Positions 14,672 to 22,191 of a stretch of 43,772 nt of DNA are shown here, in pieces. The stretch covers positions 1 to 43,772 of the forward strand of contig DUCT01000018.1 of the NCBI GenBank assembly GCA_012959665.1. Direction: 5' to 3'. The first letter of the stretch is position 1; the number at the start of each line of letters is the position of its first letter. Position numbers and translations under genes: made by a program. The notes under the pieces were generated by a model, which worked only from the letters and a program-made list of their open reading frames with translations, was not told the origin of the DNA and did not search any database. This DNA comes from Myxococcales bacterium. GTDB taxonomy: Bacteria; Myxococcota_A; UBA9160; UBA4427.

Positions 14672-15202
14672 TCAGGCCTTCTCCACGCTTGCGTAGTCCA
14701 GGACCACAGGCGTCGCGCGCCCGAATACCTGCACCATCACGCGGAGTTTCTCTTTGTCTTCCATCACTTCGTCCACGTAGCCCGCAAAATTTGCAAACGG
14801 GCCTGTAACGACCCTCACTGCTTCACCGTCTTCAAATCGAATGAGCGGCTTGGGCTTAGCGGCCCCTTCCTTCATCCGTTGGGTCATGCGCTCAACTTCA
14901 TCTTCCGAGACAACCGGTGGATCCGTAGCGTTACCTACAAAGCCTGTGATTTTCGGCGTGCCTTTGACGACATGCCAAGTCTCGTCATTTAGGTCCATGT
15001 GCACGAGGATGTACCCGGGGAAGAACTTCCTCTTGGAAGTCCGCTTATTCCCCCCCACCATCACGACAACGCTCTCCTCCGGGATCAAGATTTCGTCAAA
15101 CTTCTCCTCGAACCCAAGGGTCTGCGCTCGCTCCAGAAGCGACTGTTTGGCCCGCGCCTCTTGGCCCGAGTAGGTATGGACGATGTACCAATTCTTAGCC
15201 AT
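14672..15202 (-). CDS. nusG: Transcription termination/antitermination protein NusG
   Basis: Elongation factor that binds RNA polymerase and links it to Rho or to the leading ribosome (through S10). The 176 residues comprise the NGN domain (MAKNWYIVHTYSG to about residue 115, with RKFFPGYILV) and a C-terminal KOW domain starting at EAVRVVTGPFANFAG and ending FGRATPVVLDYASVEKA. The frame continues upstream to 15247, but the ATG at 15202 matches the family start; GGAGGGG lies 12 nt before it. It follows secE as in E. coli. Confidence 0.96.
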   Translation of the reverse strand: MAKNWYIVHTYSGQEARAKQSLLERAQTLGFEEKFDEILIPEESVVVMVGGNKRTSKRKFFPGYILVHMDLNDETWHVVKGTPKITGFVGNATDPPVVSEDEVERMTQRMKEGAAKPKPLIRFEDGEAVRVVTGPFANFAGYVDEVMEDKEKLRVMVQVFGRATPVVLDYASVEKA

Positions 15203-15261
15203 GCCTCTCGCAATCCCCTCCATCATCCCAAGTCCAGAACCTTCCAACTTCTCAAAAGCGA

Positions 15262-15468
15262 CTAGCTGAGTAGATACTGCATTATCCGGCTGAGCAAAAA
15301 ATCAACGAAACCCAGCGCGGTCGTGACCACCGTAACGATTGCAGCGACTCCGAGGGTGCCCGCAATCGCTTCGGATTGGGGCGGCCACGTAATCTTCTGG
15401 TACTCACCCTGCACGTCCCCAAGGTATACCCGAGTGTCTTTTACCCATTCGACAGGATTCACTGCCAT
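15262..15468 (-). CDS. secE: Protein translocase subunit SecE
   Basis: Small membrane subunit of the SecYEG channel, 68 residues. The amphipathic surface helix contains the family motif GEYQKITWPPQSEA and is followed by one transmembrane helix (about residues 37-60), the single-helix form found in most bacteria. The ATG at 15468 has GAGG 7 nt upstream; an in-frame TTG two codons earlier lies too close to that site. It sits between trnW and nusG, its standard place. Confidence 0.95.
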   Translation of the reverse strand: MAVNPVEWVKDTRVYLGDVQGEYQKITWPPQSEAIAGTLGVAAIVTVVTTALGFVDFLLSRIMQYLLS

Positions 15469-15547
15469 ATTCAATCCTCAGGTTCCCAGTCGCATTCGCG
15501 ACAACTCTGCGCAGTTTAGAAATTTTTCTTCGTTATTTTTCTGATGT

Positions 15548-15623
15548 TGGCAGGCGCGGAGGGACTCGAACCCCCAACCCCCGGATTTGGAGTCCGATGC
15601 ACTACCAATTGTGCTACGCGCCT
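15548..15623 (-). tRNA. trnW: tRNA-Trp (anticodon CCA)
   Basis: The minus strand folds into a complete cloverleaf with acceptor arms AGGCGCG and CGCGCCT, a G discriminator and an encoded CCA end (15548-15550). The anticodon loop is CTCCAAA, giving anticodon CCA. It sits between tuf and secE, the common place for trnW in many bacteria, and is probably cut out of the long tuf-secE transcript. Confidence 0.97.
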
Positions 15624-15675
15624 TCATTACACAAGCCCGGTTGTCCAGATCCGCTTCTACTTGCTGCTTGATTCT

Positions 15676-16866
15676 CTACTCGATCACCTCGGCGACAACA
15701 CCGGCGCCAACCGTACGGCCGCCCTCGCGGATCGCGAAGCGTAGTTCCTTATCCATGGCGATGGGCGTAATCAACGTCACCTTCATCTCCACGTTGTCCC
15801 CGGGCATCACCATCTCAGTACCTTCCGGAAGCTCGGCCACGCCTGTCACATCTGTCGTCCGGAAGTAGAACTGAGGACGATAACCATTAAAGAACGGGGT
15901 ATGACGTCCCCCCTCGTCCTTCGTCAAAATATAGGCCTGAGCCTTGAACTGGGTATGCGGCGTGATCGAGCCGGGCTTCGCAAGTACTTGACCCCGCTCC
16001 ACATCGTCCTTGCCTGTTCCGCGAAGAAGACAACCCACGTTATCCCCGGCTTGGCCCTGGTCCAGAATCTTACGGAACATCTCCACGCCCGTGATCGTCG
16101 TCTTCGTCGTGTCCCGAACTCCCACAATCTCAACTTCGTCGCCCGTATGAATGATGCCCTGCTCGATTCGCCCGGTCACAACCGTTCCACGACCCGTAAT
16201 CGAAAATACGTCCTCGATCGGCATCAGAAAACTCTTGTCCAGTGCGCGCTCGGGCTCCGGAATATACGAATCCAGCGCCTCCATCAACTCGTCGATACAA
16301 GCGTTCGAAGCGTCGTCATCAGGCGACTCGAGAGCCTTCAAGGCGCTCCCCTTGACGATCGGAATGTCATCGCCTGGAAACTCATAGTCCGAAAGAAGCT
16401 CGCGAACTTCCATCTCAACCAGCTCGAGGAGTTCTTCGTCATCCACCTGGTCCACTTTGTTCATGAAAACCACGATAAAGGGAACGTTCACCTGGCGCGC
16501 CAACAACACATGCTCGCGAGTCTGGGGCATCGGACCGTCGGCCGCCGAAACCACCAGCACGGCACCATCCATCTGAGCAGCACCCGTGATCATGTTCTTC
16601 ACATAGTCAGCATGACCGGGGCAATCTACGTGCGCGTAATGACGACTCTCCGTCTGGTACTCCACATGAGACGTCGCGATCGTTATACCGCGCTCCCGCT
16701 CTTCCGGAGCATTGTCGATTTGATCGAAAGGAGTGAAATCCGCCAGCCCCTTATGGGCCTGCCGTTGGGTAATCGCAGCCGTCAGCGTCGTCTTGCCGTG
16801 ATCTACGTGTCCGATGGTCCCCACGTTTACGTGGGGCTTCGTCCGCTCGAACTTCTCCTTGGCCAT
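15676..16866 (-). CDS. tuf: Elongation factor Tu (complete copy)
   Basis: GTPase that carries aminoacyl-tRNA to the ribosomal A site, 396 residues. The P-loop GHVDHGKT is at residues 19-26, followed by [16 protein letters not shown] and SALKA; domains 2 and 3 are complete. The kirromycin-binding face shows no obvious truncation or change. A GAGAGG ribosome binding site lies 5 nt before ATG. It is the tufB-type copy, after four tRNA genes, while a second copy follows fusA at the window edge. The two copies are identical over all the sequence that can be compared here. Confidence 0.98.
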   Translation of the reverse strand: MAKEKFERTKPHVNVGTIGHVDHGKTTLTAAITQRQAHKGLADFTPFDQIDNAPEERERGITIATSHVEYQTESRHYAHVDCPGHADYVKNMITGAAQMDGAVLVVSAADGPMPQTREHVLLARQVNVPFIVVFMNKVDQVDDEELLELVEMEVRELLSDYEFPGDDIPIVKGSALKALESPDDDASNACIDELMEALDSYIPEPERALDKSFLMPIEDVFSITGRGTVVTGRIEQGIIHTGDEVEIVGVRDTTKTTITGVEMFRKILDQGQAGDNVGCLLRGTGKDDVERGQVLAKPGSITPHTQFKAQAYILTKDEGGRHTPFFNGYRPQFYFRTTDVTGVAELPEGTEMVMPGDNVEMKVTLITPIAMDKELRFAIREGGRTVGAGVVAEVIE

Positions 16867-16953
16867 CGCGTCCTCTCGTCCTTCCGTCTAAATCGTTCTT
16901 GATCGTTTACAGATGCCTGGTTCAGCAGTCTCGCGCCCAACCGGAGCACCCAT

Positions 16954-17023
16954 TGTTATTTTGGAGCTGTTATTTTGGAGCTGTTATTTTGGAGCTGTTA
17001 TTTTGGATCTGTCATTCTGGAGC
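16954..17023. repeat. Five 14-bp tandem units between tuf and trnT(GGU)
   Basis: The plus-strand unit TGTTATTTTGGAGC occurs three times exactly (from 16954, 16968 and 16982), then once with one swap (16996) and once degenerate (17010). The last unit overlaps the 3' end of the tRNA-Thr gene, including its CCA. On the transcribed strand the unit is GCTCCAAAATAACA, that is the tRNA terminal GCTCCA plus an A/T-rich tail. Confidence 0.9.
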
Positions 17024-17093
17024 TCACGAGCGGGCTCGAACCGCTGACCTCGTCCTTACCAAGGACGTGCTCTACCACCTGAGCTACGTGAGC
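17018..17093 (-). tRNA. trnT: tRNA-Thr (anticodon GGU)
   Basis: Complete cloverleaf on the minus strand with acceptor arms GCTCACG and CGTGAGC, U discriminator and encoded CCA (17018-17020). The anticodon loop TTGGTAA gives GGU. It is the last of four tRNAs ahead of tuf, equivalent in place and anticodon to E. coli thrT. Confidence 0.97.
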
Positions 17094-17366
17094 AGATCCC
17101 GCTAACCGTCTCCCTGAGTGGGCACCCTCTTGCTTTTTACTTTGGTCTTTGGTTTCGCCTCACGAATCCGGGGTTTCTGCCACCTCTCTCAACAGTGATT
17201 GCGCCCACTTGATTCCGCCGGCTTGAACCTTTCCTGCCAGGTACCAACTTCTCTTTCTTTGAATCCTGTGAATCCTTCGAATGTTCTTGGCTGGATCAAT
17301 CGATTACATGTACCGGAGCGATTGATTCTCACAATTGATTTTCATGATTCTTATAGTTCTTATATT

Positions 17367-17443
<77 letters not shown>

Positions 17444-17610
17444 GAGTAATTGTCTTTTCTCTGGCCCCAGTCTTCTTCCCGCCGATGCGAGCCGCGTCGG
17501 TGCGAAGTCTTGATCCGCAAACCGGCCCTGGCTGAGCGTCGTTTGCCTGTGAATTGTCTGTGCGCTGTCTGGCGGTTGCCTAGTTCTTTCAGCCGGTGGT
17601 TGATGTGGGA

Positions 17611-17696
17611 TGGTGGAGAGGGGAGGATTCGAACCTCCGTAGGCATATGCCAGCAGATTTACAGTCTGCCCCGGTTGGCCGCTTCGGTACCTCTCC
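17611..17696 (-). tRNA. trnY: tRNA-Tyr (anticodon GUA)
   Basis: An 86-nt class II tRNA with a long variable arm, acceptor arms GGAGAGG and CCTCTCC, A discriminator and encoded CCA (17611-17613). The anticodon loop CTGTAAA gives GUA. It is second in the four-tRNA cluster, equivalent to E. coli tyrU. Confidence 0.97.
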
Positions 17697-18277
17697 CTTT
17701 TACTGCCTCGAGGGGCGTGTAGGCGTCGCATTCAGTGGTTGGAGCGCCTAACTGGCCGGCCAACCTTCGCACCGAACCCCCTAAAATCCTCAGCGATGGA
17801 TGCCATATTTGCCGGTGATGCCGCCGCTCTACCGACTCTACATGGGTCCTCTTCGATTTATTTTCATTTCGTTTCTTGGGTTTCGCTCCGACCGACCTAA
17901 CCCTCGACTCGAAACACTCGCCGTCTCACCCCACTCGGATGTCCCTGCTCGGAAAACCTGCTCAGAATTCAGAACCCAGATCGCGCGCCGTGCGCCGTAA
18001 TCAGAGCGAGACAGACCACTACGCTCAAGGTCCATCATCGAAAGATCGAAAGTTCATGATCGGCTGATGGTTTACCCGAACCCAAAGGGAGTGCTTCGCT
18101 TATTCGCCTTTTATTTCGTTGGAGCTATTTCGTTGGAGCTATTTCGTTGGAGCGACTGACTATTTTTCGTGGAACGACTGACAAGAATCGGGCTGCCGCC
18201 CTAGACCTCTCAAAAATCTCTAAAAAAGCCCTCTCAAAACCACTTACCCGCGTCCCGCGTGACTCCACCCTTGGCGG
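17697..18277. other. 581-bp spacer between trnT(UGU) and trnY
   Basis: No gene is recognisable. The spacer is unusually long for a tRNA operon. It contains a tandem repeat at 18112-18182 and, on the plus strand at about 17739-17767, an interrupted inverted repeat with GGTTGG and CCAACC outer arms and GCC/GGC inner arms. No clear promoter was found in front of trnY, so the promoter ahead of trnT(UGU) may serve all four tRNAs. Confidence 0.6.
18112..18182. repeat. Three exact 14-bp units plus degenerate copies, downstream of trnT(UGU)
   Basis: The plus-strand unit TATTTCGTTGGAGC is repeated exactly from 18112, 18126 and 18140, followed by GACTGAC, a degenerate unit and a second GACTGAC. On the transcribed strand the unit reads GCTCCAACGAAATA: again a GCTCCA start and an A-rich tail, 14 nt long, as in the array at 16954-17023, but with a different tail. 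Confidence 0.88.
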
Positions 18278-18350
18278 AGCTGGCGAGGGGACTCGAACCC
18301 TTAACCTTCGGATTACAAATCCGGTGCTCTACCAGTTGAGCTACGCCAGC
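18278..18350 (-). tRNA. trnT: tRNA-Thr (anticodon UGU), CCA end not encoded
   Basis: Complete cloverleaf on the minus strand with acceptor arms GCTGGCG and CGCCAGC and a U discriminator. The anticodon loop TTTGTAA gives UGU. Unlike the other six complete tRNAs in the window, the genome reads CCG instead of CCA after the discriminator, so the mature end must be made by nuclease trimming and the CCA-adding enzyme. It is first in the operon, about 10 nt after the predicted transcription start, and equivalent to E. coli thrU. Confidence 0.96.
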
Positions 18351-18366
18351 CACGACCCAAGGGGGA

Positions 18367-18394
18367 ACTATAACGGAGCGGCCCCGTCCGGCAA
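18367..18394 (-). promoter_or_regulatory. Stable-RNA-type promoter of the tRNA-tuf operon
   Basis: On the minus strand, -35 TTGCCG (18389-18394) and -10 TATAGT (18367-18372) are 16 bp apart. The bases after the -10 are TCCCCC, a C-rich discriminator like that of promoters repressed during the stringent response. Transcription would start near 18360, about 10 nt before the mature tRNA-Thr 5' end. Confidence 0.65.
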
Positions 18395-18528
18395 CCTCCA
18401 TGGGTCGGCCAAATGCTCTTATCGGCCCGAATATACACAGAAATCGGACGTGTTCTTTTAGGCCCGCTTAAATCACTTGTCCCCGGCCATGGTCGAGGTT
18501 GTGTGCTCACCCCCCCAACGAGGCCCGA

Positions 18529-19350
18529 TCAGCCAGATCCCACCTCCCCGGCTCGCGCCGATGTTCGCCGCAGAATCTCATATAGAAGAACGGCTCCCGC
18601 CGTCGCCACGTTGAGCGAGGCTACATTCCCCTGCATGGGGATCCGAATCGGATGATCGACCGCGGTCTGGACTCCTCGACGCAAGCCCTTCCCCTCGGCG
18701 CCCAGAACCACCCCGAGGTCGCCCTCCAATAACCGATCGGGCAAGGTGAACAGGTCCATGCCCGCTTCCGGGTCAGCTGCAACTATCCAGAATCCCTCGC
18801 TTTTCAGCTGTTCAAGAGCTCGAACCAGATTGGTCACCCGAGCCACGGGAAGCCACTCTATGGCACCCGCACTGGCTCGGGTCAAGGCGGGGCTGAGGGG
18901 AGGAGAGCGGCGGTGCGTCATAATCAGGCCACCTGCACCGGCCGCATCCAAAACCCGGGCGATCCCCCCCACGTTCTGCGGGTCCTCAACGCCGTCCAGG
19001 ATCACGAAACGTCGCGTCCCCCGCTTCCCCCCAACGGCTTCGCACAACTCTGCCACGCCGCCCAGTTCGGGGAGCGGACCCGCCTCAAGAATGGCTCCCT
19101 GGAGCCCCGTGTCCCCCAACTGCCCGATTTCAACCAACCGAGCCGAATCGGTCTCCACCACCGGCAATCCCACATCCCGGGCCAGGCCGATCAGCCTCTC
19201 CAGATCGGGCCCCACCCCTCCCTTTTTAACCAGAAGCCGGTGGAAGCGCCGGCGGCCCGCGCGAAGGGCCTCCTCGATGACATGCCGGCCGTGAAGACGT
19301 TCTATGCCCCCGGTCGCGGATTTTCGCTGCCGCTCACTTCGATGGGCCAT
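18529..19350 (-). CDS. rlmB: 23S rRNA (guanosine-2'-O)-methyltransferase, RlmB/TrmH family
   Basis: SpoU-class methyltransferase with a trefoil knot; RlmB methylates G2251 in the 23S P loop. The 273 residues carry a substrate-binding N-domain (IERLHGRHVIEEALRAG, about 16-32) and the three SpoU motifs: LDGVEDPQNVGGIAR (118-132), LGAEGKGLRR (about 213-222) and MQGNVASLNVATAGAV (about 235-250). AAGGA precedes the ATG. RlmB is the best subfamily fit, but TrmH-type relatives acting on tRNA share these motifs. It is upstream of the tRNA operon on the same strand but has a separate promoter between. Confidence 0.9.
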   Translation of the reverse strand: MAHRSERQRKSATGGIERLHGRHVIEEALRAGRRRFHRLLVKKGGVGPDLERLIGLARDVGLPVVETDSARLVEIGQLGDTGLQGAILEAGPLPELGGVAELCEAVGGKRGTRRFVILDGVEDPQNVGGIARVLDAAGAGGLIMTHRRSPPLSPALTRASAGAIEWLPVARVTNLVRALEQLKSEGFWIVAADPEAGMDLFTLPDRLLEGDLGVVLGAEGKGLRRGVQTAVDHPIRIPMQGNVASLNVATAGAVLLYEILRRTSARAGEVGSG

Positions 19351-19521
19351 GGGAATCCTTCGACTCGGAGGTAGAGCCTTTCGGCGAGGGGCGCGACTGT
19401 AGCGCGAACTGCCGGGAGAGCGGTTCGGCAGTTTTTCGCCCGTCGAAAGCGGACTTTCCGGAGCGGCCAGACCCTCGCCCGGTTGATTCGGAACCCAGCG
19501 AGTCGGTATGCTGGCATATCA

Positions 19522-19839
19522 ATGAAACGCCACGGCACATACAAACTCAGCTATCGAAACCCCGCGCCGACGCCCTCCCTACTCGATCCCTTCGGGACTG
19601 GGCTCGGTCGCTGTCAGCGCATCGTAGACTCCCTACGCTGCCAGATCCTCGATGGCGGCCCCGAGCAGTCTCTCCGGGTCCGTCGGGTTTTTTCGACGCC
19701 TCGGGAAATTTTTCGCTTGGAGATTGAGGAATCCGCTCTTCACTACTACCGAACCACATTACTGGATCGAAACGCCCTGGAGGACCTCCTGGAAACGGAA
19801 GGGGTCCGGGAGAGAATCCTCGATGGGAAGGAACCCTGA
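19522..19839 (+). CDS. Unrecognised small protein
   Basis: A 105-residue reading frame from ATG at 19522; a TTG at 19483 would add 13 residues, and neither start has a clear ribosome binding site. The C-terminal part (RRVFSTPREIFRLEIEES, then HYYRTTLLDRNALEDLLE and VRERI) reads like a folded alpha/beta domain and uses codons like its neighbours. There is no signal peptide, membrane segment or Cys pair. It is divergent from rlmB and is followed directly by a tandem repeat. I do not recognise the family. Confidence 0.6.
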   Translation: MKRHGTYKLSYRNPAPTPSLLDPFGTGLGRCQRIVDSLRCQILDGGPEQSLRVRRVFSTPREIFRLEIEESALHYYRTTLLDRNALEDLLETEGVRERILDGKEP

Positions 19840-19848
19840 GGCTCTGCA

Positions 19849-19930
19849 GCGCCTATCTTCGAAGCGCCTATCTTCGAAGCGCCTATCTCCGAAGCGCCTA
19901 TCTCCGAACTCCGAAGCGCCTATCATCGCT
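19849..19930. repeat. 15-bp tandem repeat, four good units plus a degenerate fifth
   Basis: The unit GCGCCTATCTTCGAA starts at 19849 and 19864; the units at 19879 and 19894 have C for T at one place; a partial insert CTCCGAA is followed by a degenerate unit at 19916. The array starts 9 bp after the preceding stop codon and ends about 50 bp before the 3' end of tRNA-Leu. Confidence 0.9.
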
Positions 19931-19979
19931 GGCAGGAGGCCTGCAGTTGGTTCTGTGCTTGGGCCAGGCCTAATCCGGA

Positions 19980-20066
19980 TGGTGCCCGGGGCAGGACTCG
20001 AACCTGCACGGCACTAAGGCCAGACGATTTTAAGTCGTCCGCGTCTACCCATTCCGCCACCCGGGC
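19980..20066 (-). tRNA. trnL: tRNA-Leu (anticodon UAA)
   Basis: An 87-nt class II tRNA on the minus strand with acceptor arms GCCCGGG and CCCGGGC, a long variable arm, A discriminator and encoded CCA (19980-19982). The anticodon loop CTTAAAA gives UAA. It stands alone; upstream a TATAGA hexamer (about 20087-20092) could be a -10, but no good -35 is visible. Confidence 0.97.
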
Positions 20067-20167
20067 GCTGCCCATCATCGCAAGTCTATACTGACCAGCG
20101 ACATCAGCCTAGCGCCGAATATCGCCTCTCGGCGCCGAGGGATCTATTCTAGCCGCCGGGAGTCGCC

Positions 20168-20983
20168 TTGTTCCACGGAAAACGAATCGTCGTTGTCATG
20201 CCCGCGTACAACGCGGCTCGTACCCTCGAACGGACCTATCGCGAAATCCCCCTGGATCTCGTCGATGAGGTTGTCGTCACCGATGATGCCAGTTCCGACG
20301 AAACCGTCCAAGAGGCCCGAAGGCTCGGCCTCAAGACCCTCGTGCACCGAAAAAATCGCGGCTACGGGGCCAACCAGAAGACCTGCTACACCGCGGCCCT
20401 GGAGCTAGGAGCCGACGTTGTCGTTATGCTTCATCCCGACTATCAGTACACTCCCAAGTTGCTGCCCGCGATGATCAGCATGCTCACCGACGGCCCCTTC
20501 GACGTCGTGCTGGGCTCTCGCATCCTGGGCGGCGCCGCGCGCAAGGGCGGCATGCCCCTTTATAAGTACCTCGCCAATCGCACGCTCACCGCCATCCAGA
20601 ACCTGCTTTGCGGCGCCAAGCTTTCGGAGTACCACAGCGGCTATCGCGCCTTCACGCGGCCCGTCCTTGAAAAACTGGCCTTACTCGAAAACTCCGATGA
20701 CTTCGTTTTTGACAACCAGATGCTTGCCCAAGCACTCTTCCACGAGTTCGAGATCGGTGAAATCTCATGCCCCGCGGCCTACTTCGAAGATGCGTCGTCG
20801 ATCAACTTCAAGCGCTCGGTCCGCTACGGACTGGGTGTCCTTTTGACGTCGCTACAATTTTTCGCACAGCGCCGGGGCTGGCGATCGTCGCCGATATTCG
20901 ACGAGAGGGGGCGACGACTTGGATCCTGCCCTGCGAGAATCGACGAACTCACGGCCAATCTCGCACCCACAGAGAGGGATTGA
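20168..20983 (+). CDS. Family 2 glycosyltransferase, DPM1-like
   Basis: Inverting GT-A transferase that uses a nucleotide sugar, probably at the cytoplasmic membrane face. The 271 residues show RIVVVMPAYNAARTL (6-20), the nucleotide-binding VVVTDDASSDET (36-46) and MLHPDYQYTP near residue 92, where the metal-binding acidic residue lies, followed by a GSR and a GYRAF segment typical of this family. No transmembrane helices are present, so it is the soluble catalytic form. The start is TTG with GGGAG 5 nt upstream; the family N-terminus supports it. The acceptor (often a polyprenyl phosphate or a lipid) cannot be told from sequence. Confidence 0.88.
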   Translation: MFHGKRIVVVMPAYNAARTLERTYREIPLDLVDEVVVTDDASSDETVQEARRLGLKTLVHRKNRGYGANQKTCYTAALELGADVVVMLHPDYQYTPKLLPAMISMLTDGPFDVVLGSRILGGAARKGGMPLYKYLANRTLTAIQNLLCGAKLSEYHSGYRAFTRPVLEKLALLENSDDFVFDNQMLAQALFHEFEIGEISCPAAYFEDASSINFKRSVRYGLGVLLTSLQFFAQRRGWRSSPIFDERGRRLGSCPARIDELTANLAPTERD

Positions 20984-21122
20984 AACCGGGTCCGCAGAGG
21001 CCCGAGGGAACCCGATCTGAGACACGCTCCACGCCACGACCATCCCACGACCACGCCCTGACCAGAGGGCGACCAGGACTCGCACTGCTAGGGCTAAGCC
21101 GCCGGCCGGGTCGGCCTGGGTC

Positions 21123-21341
21123 TCACGCGGAGGGGTTCACTGGGCCCGAGACCGAACTGCTCGTTTCCGGCCGATTCTCGGCAACATCGGACTGGATCAG
21201 TTCGCGAATAGCCGAAGTGCAACCGCCGCAATAGGCCCCGGCTCCGCATCCTCGAGCCACCTGGCCCACCGTGGACGCGCCTCCGCGTACCACCCGACGA
21301 ATGGTTCGATCCGACACTCCACTGCACTGGCAAACCAGCAT
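21123..21341 (-). CDS. bfd: Bacterioferritin-associated ferredoxin-like [2Fe-2S] protein
   Basis: A 72-residue protein with the BFD-like [2Fe-2S] pattern: CQC at residues 4-6 and CGGC at 38-41. In characterised species Bfd reduces bacterioferritin to release stored iron. GAGGAG lies 8 nt before the ATG, which strongly supports the gene. No bacterioferritin gene is in the window, so the partner is unknown; BFD domains are also found in other redox proteins. An AT-rich stretch upstream (about 21405-21465) probably holds its promoter. It is convergent with the glycosyltransferase gene. Confidence 0.85.
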   Translation of the reverse strand: MLVCQCSGVSDRTIRRVVRGGASTVGQVARGCGAGAYCGGCTSAIRELIQSDVAENRPETSSSVSGPVNPSA

Positions 21342-21496
21342 TGCTTCGGCTCCTCGTTCCCTCGACCCGATTCACGCCCCAACCGATTGGGCCCATTCTG
21401 GCGTATTAAATTTGAAAAGCAATATCAATTTCGAAATACCGAAAATCTTAGAAAAGCCTTCACACTTCGCTCTGCCGAGGGGCCGGGAGCGGGTTT

Positions 21497-21570
21497 TGGA
21501 GGCGGCGACCGGATTCGAACCGGTGATCAGGGCTTTGCAGGCCCGCGCCTTACCACTTGGCTACGCCGCC
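21497..21570 (-). tRNA. trnC: tRNA-Cys (anticodon GCA)
   Basis: Complete cloverleaf on the minus strand with acceptor arms GGCGGCG and CGCCGCC, U discriminator and encoded CCA (21497-21499). The anticodon loop CTGCAAA gives GCA. It follows the small gene of the NuoD-like cluster by 84 bp. Upstream on the minus strand TTGGTA and TTTATT, 16 bp apart, could be its promoter. Confidence 0.97.
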
Positions 21571-21654
21571 TTCTGGCCTCCCCCTTCCGGCTACGCCGTG
21601 GAAAAGGCCTGAATAAAAGAGGGATCAAGGAGTTACCAAGCCGGCCGGCCGGCG

Positions 21655-22191
21655 TCAATCGTCCCAGGGCGGAGCCGGCCCCATTGTCCCGGGTAGCCGC
21701 ACCCTCCGAGCCCCTAAAACCAGGAAGAAGCCTCCTGCCTCGGGCTCCACCCCACCCAGGAATTCTGCCTGGGCGCTATGAGAGAATCGCGCAGTCAAGC
21801 CGCCCGCGACTAGATTCGCCTTGACCTGGCAAAGCAGCGCCCCATCCCGGGGAGACAAACGTAGGGATTCGACCAAAAGGATCTCCCGGCTCCCATCCGA
21901 AAGGAGCACCTCGCCCGTCTCCATTTCGAGATCCCGCACAAAGAAGCCCGCCTCCTCCAGTTCAATCTCGCCACGAAAATGGCCGATCCGGACCACGTAC
22001 TTGGCTTCCCCGGGCAAATAAACCACCGAGCGGTCAAATTTCTCCCGCAGCTTTCGATTCAGAATCGGCTGCCCCTCGTGACTCCAGCGGGCGTCGTGAT
22101 GGAGTACCAGCCCAAAGGGCTCGAGAGGGGGCGGCCCGGGCGGACTTCCGGCACCGACCTTCTCTTCCAGAGACACGCTTTCTTTGCTCAA
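21655..22191 (-). CDS. Small protein coupled to the NuoD-like gene, DUF1285-like
   Basis: 178 residues; the start is a TTG that overlaps the nuoD-like stop (TTGA), with GGAG 8 nt upstream, so translation is almost certainly coupled. The middle part (HHDARWSHEGQPILNRKL, then VVRIGHFRGEIELEEAGFFV) resembles DUF1285-type beta-rich proteins, judged by eye only. There are no cysteines for a cluster and no membrane segment. Its position as last gene of the module suggests an assembly or accessory role for the complex. The frame is open much further upstream inside nuoD, but that extension is a shadow. Confidence 0.7.
   Translation of the reverse strand: MSKESVSLEEKVGAGSPPGPPPLEPFGLVLHHDARWSHEGQPILNRKLREKFDRSVVYLPGEAKYVVRIGHFRGEIELEEAGFFVRDLEMETGEVLLSDGSREILLVESLRLSPRDGALLCQVKANLVAGGLTARFSHSAQAEFLGGVEPEAGGFFLVLGARRVRLPGTMGPAPPWDD

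Noticed and set aside
16954-17023. Tandem repeats considered as a CRISPR array
   Set aside because: The units are adjacent without spacers and only 14-15 bp long, and no cas gene is present.
21054-21071. Hairpin CGCCCT/AGGGCG between the glycosyltransferase and bfd genes as a terminator
   Set aside because: A 6-bp stem without a U-run on either strand; too weak to call, although its place between convergent genes is suitable.
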